Below are positions 58,745 through 64,000 of a stretch of DNA of 64,000 nucleotides, in pieces. Position 1 is the stretch's first letter. Each line of letters opens with the position of its first letter. The position numbers and the translations under genes were made by a program. The notes under the pieces were generated by a model. The model did not search any database. It was not told where the DNA came from and saw only the letters and a list, made by a program, of their open reading frames with translations. Location of the stretch: contig OU015496.1 in assembly GCA_907164885.2 (NCBI GenBank), forward strand, positions 103,362,325-103,426,324, in the 5' to 3' direction. This stretch comes from Dolomedes plantarius (taxonomy: Eukaryota > Arthropoda > Arachnida > Araneae > Dolomedidae).

Positions 58745-59473
58745 TAGAGCTCTTCTGGTCGACGAATTTCTAGATATTAAGGTTATTCGCCGGATGGATT
58801 GGCCAGCCAGATCTCCAGACCTTAACCCTATAGAGCATGTCTGGGACGCTCTGGGGAGGGCAATTGCAACTAGCAACTCCCCTACGAGAACCATCCAGGG
58901 AATGAAAATAGCGTTGCTGAACGAGTGGGACCAATTGCCACAGGAAATGATAAACTGCCTTATTTCAAGTATGAAATCACGCTGCGAAACCTGTATATCT
59001 GTAAGAGGGGACCATACCCCCTATTAACCCGTCTATTAACCAAATTTTTGTTTATTCTGCAACCGCTGTTTCATACCTTCCGACTCCAACGAGTGTTACG
59101 CACGATCATGCGTGTGTATTACAATTATTGAATGGTTATTTGTTTTGTATTGTATCAATGTATGTACATATCAAATTTCATTAAAATCGGTACAGTAGTT
59201 CTAGAGATAATCGACCAAGTCTGCAAATTCTCTTAAAATCTTACACCAGTGTAGTTACCACCTCAATTTTGACCTAGTACCCGCATGGGCGACATCTGGA
59301 AGGATCATACCCTCTCCCACCCTCTCTGACACCATAGAGGGATTTTCCAATCTATGGATTTAACGTGTCCATATCCGGCCTAGACACTGAGGTATTTAAT
59401 AGCTCGCGTCGGGATTCGATCGGATCCACTCAGCACCGGAAACCAACGAGCAACCACAAAGCTACCTAGAGCC

Positions 59474-60022
59474 CACGAAGTTTAATGACGGGTTTAAATT
59501 TAACATTAAAGTCGAACACGACACATATTTTACTGTATTTAAAACATACGGGTGGGTAAAATGGAAGGTTTACTAACCTATCATAACTCTGAAATTTATT
59601 TAAGGGTGAAAGAGTAGAAGACTCTTTTGGGGCAGAACAGAATATTTTGACAGCTTTATCAATAATCGAAGAGTTGAAGCATCTGCTGATTGCGAAAGAT
59701 TTCAGAAAGTTAATTTCGGAGATTTTAAGAGAGAAACTGAATTTAATTTTAAGAGAACTGGGGTCCGAATATAAATTGTAAGGCGTGGTAACCGTATGCG
59801 TAGAAAGCTGAAGGTTTTTGGCTTGGGGAACAATTCGAATAGACGCGAGAAGGCAAAGATACAGAATACGATTTTCTAAACACAAAAGTAACGAAACTAA
59901 ATTCCGATTTAGAAACTGAAAAACATCGAAAAAAATATCGAGAAAGAGGAGTTTGTTATAAATCTCAAATTTGGAAATAAACTGAAGATGTAGATCAATA
60001 GAATTAATGGTGTTAAAGTTAA
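59474..60022. other. Unassigned; long uninterrupted minus frame
   Basis: A 217-codon open frame runs 60119-59466 on the minus strand, starting inside the MITE. Its composition (Phe, Leu, Ile, Lys) is what AT-rich noncoding sequence gives, and I see no domain. The plus strand also has coding-like patches. No gene is called. Confidence 0.35.
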
Positions 60023-60265
60023 GGCCCGTTGCACACACGGCGTTTTTATCCGTGGCGGAAAATATCCGTCGGACGTCGTTCCAACAGTAGACCACAGAAG
60101 TCAATTGGAGCTTGCACACTGGGCGGAAAAAGAACGATTGGTAAATTTTCCATCAACGGTAGCTTGTGCAGCTGTCGAGTGCCACTGTGCGCCAGCGGAT
60201 GTTTTGACTACTGTTTCGACGGATTTTTTCCGCCACGGATAGAAACGCCATCTGTGAAACGGACC
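60023..60265. mobile_element. MITE with ~48-bp terminal inverted repeats
   Basis: Left GGCCCGTTGCACACACGGCG and right (inverse) GGTCCGTTTCACAGATGGCG. The match continues through TATCCGTGGCGGAAAA to ATCCGTCG. The interior of about 140 bases holds shorter inverted GGGCGGAAAAA-like pieces. The ends recall Harbinger or Merlin elements, but no target duplication was found. Confidence 0.7.
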
Positions 60266-62265
60266 GGAGAGGCAGATAAAATGAATATTATCGACAAGAA
60301 TAAATGTGGCATTAAACATACCTCAACCAACATTTTGACTGAATTTATTTAAAGAGATTTTCCTCAAAGTAGTGCATATAGAGGTGATAGGAAATTTGGG
60401 ATGCAGATTTTCCCATAGCAAGTGCCTCGGACTTTTATAGAATTTATTATTAAAGTAAAAATTGGTTTGCATAAACACAATTTAGCTAAAGCAGTATATT
60501 CATTCCTCCCATTTGTGAATTCCTATTTATTTGTAAATTGTCCACAGAGACAATCATACCTAATGTCTCTTTATGATGGACTACTGATTACTTTACTGAT
60601 TACTTTACAAAACTAATTGCCACCCATTTATTTATTTATTTTATGGATATTAAGAATCTGTGTGTTCCTGTTTTGCATTTTCCACCAGTTTCCTCTAAGT
60701 TTCTGTAGGTTATTGAAAGGGTTATTGGAGGTGCTAAACATGTTTTCATGTAGTTGATAAAAAACAGTTATTGTCTCTTTCAACTGAACCTTACCCTTCA
60801 GATTAGATAATGGAGTCAGGAGAGAATTTTGAAATAAAACCTCTATGGCTGAATTTTTAAATTCATTGTTTGCGTGGTTTAATTTTAATCAAGTGTGCTC
60901 TCCTGGGAGTATGGGTTTTCTGGTTTGATCCCTAGTCTGGTGAATAAGATAAAATTGGAAATGCATAGAAAAAGTGTATCTGACAACTACCATTCTGATT
61001 AAGCAGTTATCTCTGTAATATGAATTTTATTATAACATAACTATATTTATTATAGAGTCATGAATGAAAAACGTTTTGCATTCATCATTTGTAATAATAA
61101 AGACCTGTGGCTATTAATCCATAACAGTGATTATCAATAACAGTAAGTTAATGAGCTTGAGTAAGTCTTAAGTTTTTAACGGTGGTTATAGCAATTTTTT
61201 ATAATTATTTTTTTTTAAAAGTGTCAACTTTTTGTTCGTGTTATACGGCCATCTTTTTAAAGTGAAGTACATTAGAATATAAGTACATATATGTATTCAT
61301 CGAAGAGTAATTTCCCCCTTTCAAAACACCGTTGTTATGTTTCTTCACTCATAGTTTTTCCCAAAAATTTAAAATGGACAAACAACCCCAAAAGTAAGTG
61401 TTTTTCGGAAATTTTCTAATGATACATGAGACATCGCACGAAAACACAAGTTCCGAGTCTTGTGAGAAAGATACGCTCTGTCCTCAGATTATCCATTGTT
61501 TTCAGATTATATAATTTAAATCTTAAATTTTTAAGAATGTATTAACTACATAAAATAATTTCTTCATCCACTATTTTTCAGAAAAATTTAATGCAAGTAC
61601 TCTTACAGAGTGTAATGTATTTAGTCTTGACTTCTACGTAAAACGATAGAAATAGATAATTGGAAATGCAAAATAATGATTTCTTACTGTTTGTTAAAGA
61701 TGTGCACTTTCTTGAAATTCTACCATTACCTGCAGTTTATATGATTTGAATCTGAAATACATTAGAAAGTATTTGCATTCACTGATTTTCAGAACAGTTG
61801 AAATTAATTTTATTTTTTCTAAGAAAGAAGTTAGTGTTCTTGATATTTTAGACGGACGATTAGAGAAAATTGTGGATGCAAAACATTTTCTTGCAGTTAG
61901 AAAAAAGAACGTCAGACATTTTGCATTAAGATACGATCACTTTCAACTAACATACATTAGAATATATCTGAATTTGTTAGAGAATCTTTGCAATGATGAA
62001 ATATATTTTAAGTCCTTTTTTGTTGCCAAATAAATGTAAAGCGAGATCGATTTCCAACCATAAGTAATTTAATGATTTGATTTCTATGTTGAAGCCATTC
62101 TAAGTTGGATCAGCCATTGCTGATCCAACTTTTTTCATTCAACAGATCAACAATACATCATTTGAAATATTTTTAATTCTATTCCGTATGCAATTTCTGC
62201 GTATTGATTTCATTACAAAAATGAAATGTGACGTTTTTGCACATTTAACATTTCATGTGTGTAAA
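60266..62265. other. Unassigned; strong hairpin at 62102-62131
   Basis: No gene recognised. Degenerate direct similarity around 61495-61600 and 61735-61810 is visible (ATATAATTTAAATCTTAAAT and ATATGATTTGAATCTGAAAT). At 62102-62131 AAGTTGGATCAGC and its exact complement enclose a CATT loop and are followed by a T run. Confidence 0.45.
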
Positions 62266-63925
62266 GATATTATTTGCCAAAAAATCGAAACCCTTTTCTG
62301 ATTGCGAGTTTATTAAGGAATGCATGGAAAGCGTGGCAGATGTAATTTGCCCTGATAAAGATGATGATATCTAATTCAGTATGTCTCATCAAACTATTTG
62401 CAGGAGAATTGACGAACTTGGGAAATATATCGAAAACGAGTTAAAAAGTAAATCATCTAGTTTTAAATTTTATTCTTTGTCGATGGATGAAAGAACTGAC
62501 GCTACTGACATGGCTCAATTTGCAATTTTTATTAGAGGTATAAATGACGAGTTTATTGTAACTGAAGAAGTGGCTTCTTTAGTACCGTTAAAAAACATGA
62601 CAGACTTATACGAAGCAGTGAAGAAAATGTCAATGCTATTCTAATTAACTCTTGCTATATCTGGTATCTGCTACTATCTGGTATAGTTACAGATGGTGCC
62701 GCAGCTATGATAGGCAAAAAAGAGTGACTTGTGAGATTAATGGCAGATGATGCCATTGCTGTTGAAAACTCTCATTTGATGAAGTACCATTGCGTAATAC
62801 ACCATGAAAATTCACGTGGAAAAGGTTTAGAATGGACCATGTTATGCAAATCGTTGTCAAAACGGTGAATTTTATAAGGACTCGGGGATTGAATCATCGC
62901 CAGTTTCAGGAATTTTTTAAAAGCTTGGATGCTGAGTATGGTGATATCGTATACTTAACAGAAATAAGGTGGATCAATTGACGGCAAATGTTAAAAAGAT
63001 TTTATAGCCTACTCGAAGAAATCAAATTGCTTATGACATTGAAAAAAAAAACTTGTGCCAGAACTTGATGATGGCAACTGTCTTGCAGATTTAGCATTTT
63101 TGATAGATTAGACAGCCCATTTAAAATGACTTAAACACCCGTCTTCAGGGTAAAAAATCATCTTTTCAGTACAATGTTTCAAACCATAAACGTGTTCCAA
63201 AAGAAATTGAAATTATGGCAAGCCCTAGAAAATGTTCACAATTTTTGCATTTCGAGACGCTGGGCAAGCATAATTCTAAAAATTGTAAAAAATACGCAGC
63301 CTTCCTTTCCGATTTAGTACAAGAATTGAAAAATATATTTCAGGACTTTTGGAAAAATAAACAATTGTTTTGCATCTTTGCTACTCCATTCACAGTCGAT
63401 ATAGATATGCTGCCTGCAAATTTTCAAACGGAAGGCCTATAGTTGCAATCTGACATCAAACTTAAAGAGAAATTCAGTCAAGTCTCTTTGTGGGGCTTTT
63501 ATAAATCATAACTCTCCAGAGATAAATATCCCTCACTGCGTAGTCATGCGTTATTCATGTCATCATTGTTTGGAAGCACGTACATCTGTGAACTACTATT
63601 TTCAAGAGTGAAGCACACGAAGAGTCAAATTAAAACCAAAATATCGGATGAACATCTTGAGAACTCCCTGAGAATTGCAACCACTTCAATTGACCTGAAT
63701 ATTGATGCATTAATTTCTCAAATTCAATGCCAAATATCACTTTAATTTTATGACTCCAATAGTTATCTTTATAATTATAAATATACGAAATGAATATGTT
63801 AACTCTATATTATACTCTTTATACTCATCAACTATTTTCAATGTTAAAATTATTTTTGTGTGGCCTAAAACAATTCGTCTTCTTTCAATGTGGCCCAAGG
63901 AAGCTAAAAGGTTGGACACCCCTGA
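62266..63925 (+). pseudogene. hAT transposase remnant (GTF2IRD2-like) with 3' terminus
   Basis: The protein homology is spread over frames. Near 62266 it reads LFAKKSKPFSDCEFIKECME, then after a stop 62381-62644 gives FKFYSLSMDERTDATDMAQF (first catalytic Asp region). Short pieces follow: VTDGAAAMIGKK, MKYHCVIHHE-like, NFIRTRGLNHRQFQEF, LDAEYGDIVYLTEIRW, and 63215-63442. 63557-63745 is the C-terminal dimerisation domain (SSLFGSTYICELLFSRVKHT). The element ends GGTTGGACACCCCTG at 63925, a typical hAT terminus CAGGGGTGTCCAACC, followed by ATCTACAC, the likely 8-bp duplication. The 5' terminus was not found. Many stops; dead. Confidence 0.82.
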
Positions 63926-64000
63926 TCTACACTCATTCATGTCCATTGCGAATTCCGACAGACTTGGACAATTCCGTCATGATTGGACGGAATTTCCGGA

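Larger units (their letters stand above)
56397..59027 (+). pseudogene. Tcb1-like transposase of the outer element, split and mutated
   Basis: The ATG at 56397 starts MSNHQRLDDGMRWRIVGRLE. A frameshift near 56485 moves the reading to the frame that continues FNLTPSVVCNLWKQF and runs to 57141, with the first catalytic Asp in FTDESRY. The second catalytic position reads MDFNARPH, with Phe where Asp is required. The inner element then interrupts after RPH. The frame resumes exactly after the second TA (ALLVDEF, then MDWPARSPDLNPIEHVW with the third catalytic Glu) and ends RGDHTPY at 59027. Confidence 0.92.
56144..59251 (+). mobile_element. Tc1-like element (outer), interrupted by a second Tc1
   Basis: TA at 56142-56143 and 59252-59253. 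Inverted ends CACTGGTGTAAG on the left and CTTACACCAGTG on the right. The inverted similarity extends about 200 bases inward on each side, through GATTATCTCTAGAACTA and CATACCTTCCGACTCC. Without the inner element it is about 1.5 kb. Confidence 0.92.
56022..59473 (-). mobile_element. SINE split by a Tc1 element
   Basis: The minus-strand SINE head lies at 59473-59252: GGGCTCTAGGTAGCTTTGTG with an A-box-like GTAGCTTTGTGG, then GATCGAATCCC as B box. Its 3' part and tail (CATTAGAAAG) lie at 56143-56022. The gap between is exactly the Tc1 element 56144-59251 plus its TA duplication. Joined, the two parts align with the copy at 23179-23430. Confidence 0.82.

Noticed and set aside
59466..60119. 217-codon minus-strand open frame
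   Set aside because: It begins inside a MITE, has AT-driven composition and no recognisable domain; chance openness is the simpler explanation.

Overview
The window is AT-rich animal nuclear DNA: spliced exons, long introns, microsatellites, tRNA-derived SINEs, LINEs, Helitrons and many Tc1/mariner and hAT copies. The only host gene I recognise is part of a nicotinic acetylcholine receptor (nAChR) alpha-type subunit with arthropod-like exon structure and sequence. From memory, the Tc1 and mariner families here resemble ones abundant in orb-weaving spiders, so an araneomorph spider is my best guess. The phylum is well supported and the order is not.

Layout. 1-1.9 kb: decayed Tc1 and hAT copies. 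3.7-4.3 kb: a GC-rich open block running into a TA microsatellite. 5.0-6.4 kb: a complete Tc1 element with one nonsense codon. 7.0-7.8 kb: a fold-back element. 10.6-13.7 kb: a pair of ~400-bp inverted repeats enclosing a broken, intron-containing gene I cannot name. 15.6 kb: SINE fragment. 16.8-18.5 kb: a ~185-bp satellite. 19.2-20.9 kb: two Helitrons joined head to tail. 22.7-23.6 kb: a LINE fossil split by a SINE. 26.0-29.6 kb: two nAChR exons with a dead Tc1 in the intron. 30.3-38 kb: dense transposon nest (mariner, Helitron, Tc1, TA microsatellites, another Helitron). 38.6-43.4 kb: small TIR elements and LTR-like sequence. 45.7-46.7 kb: tandem duplications. 47.9-51.2 kb: a LINE with an intact 1016-codon ORF. 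51.9-53.8 kb: a TIR element whose interior has grown into an 86-bp minisatellite. 54.4-54.9 kb: a second tRNA-derived SINE type. 56.0-59.5 kb: SINE containing a Tc1 containing another Tc1. 60.0 kb: a MITE. 62.3-63.9 kb: a decayed GTF2IRD2-like hAT element.

There is no operon-like cooperation between genes. The story is one neuronal ion-channel gene in a repeat-rich region whose insertions can be ordered in time from their nesting. Three comparisons inside the window supply empty sites or precursors: the LINE target at 47.9 kb against 54.0 kb, the hAT MITE at 41.3 kb against 55.86 kb, and the minisatellite-bearing element at 51.9 kb against its short sister at 55.2 kb. I found no CRISPR array, no bona fide tRNA or rRNA gene, and no gene system I would call new beyond the unnamed inverted-repeat element.
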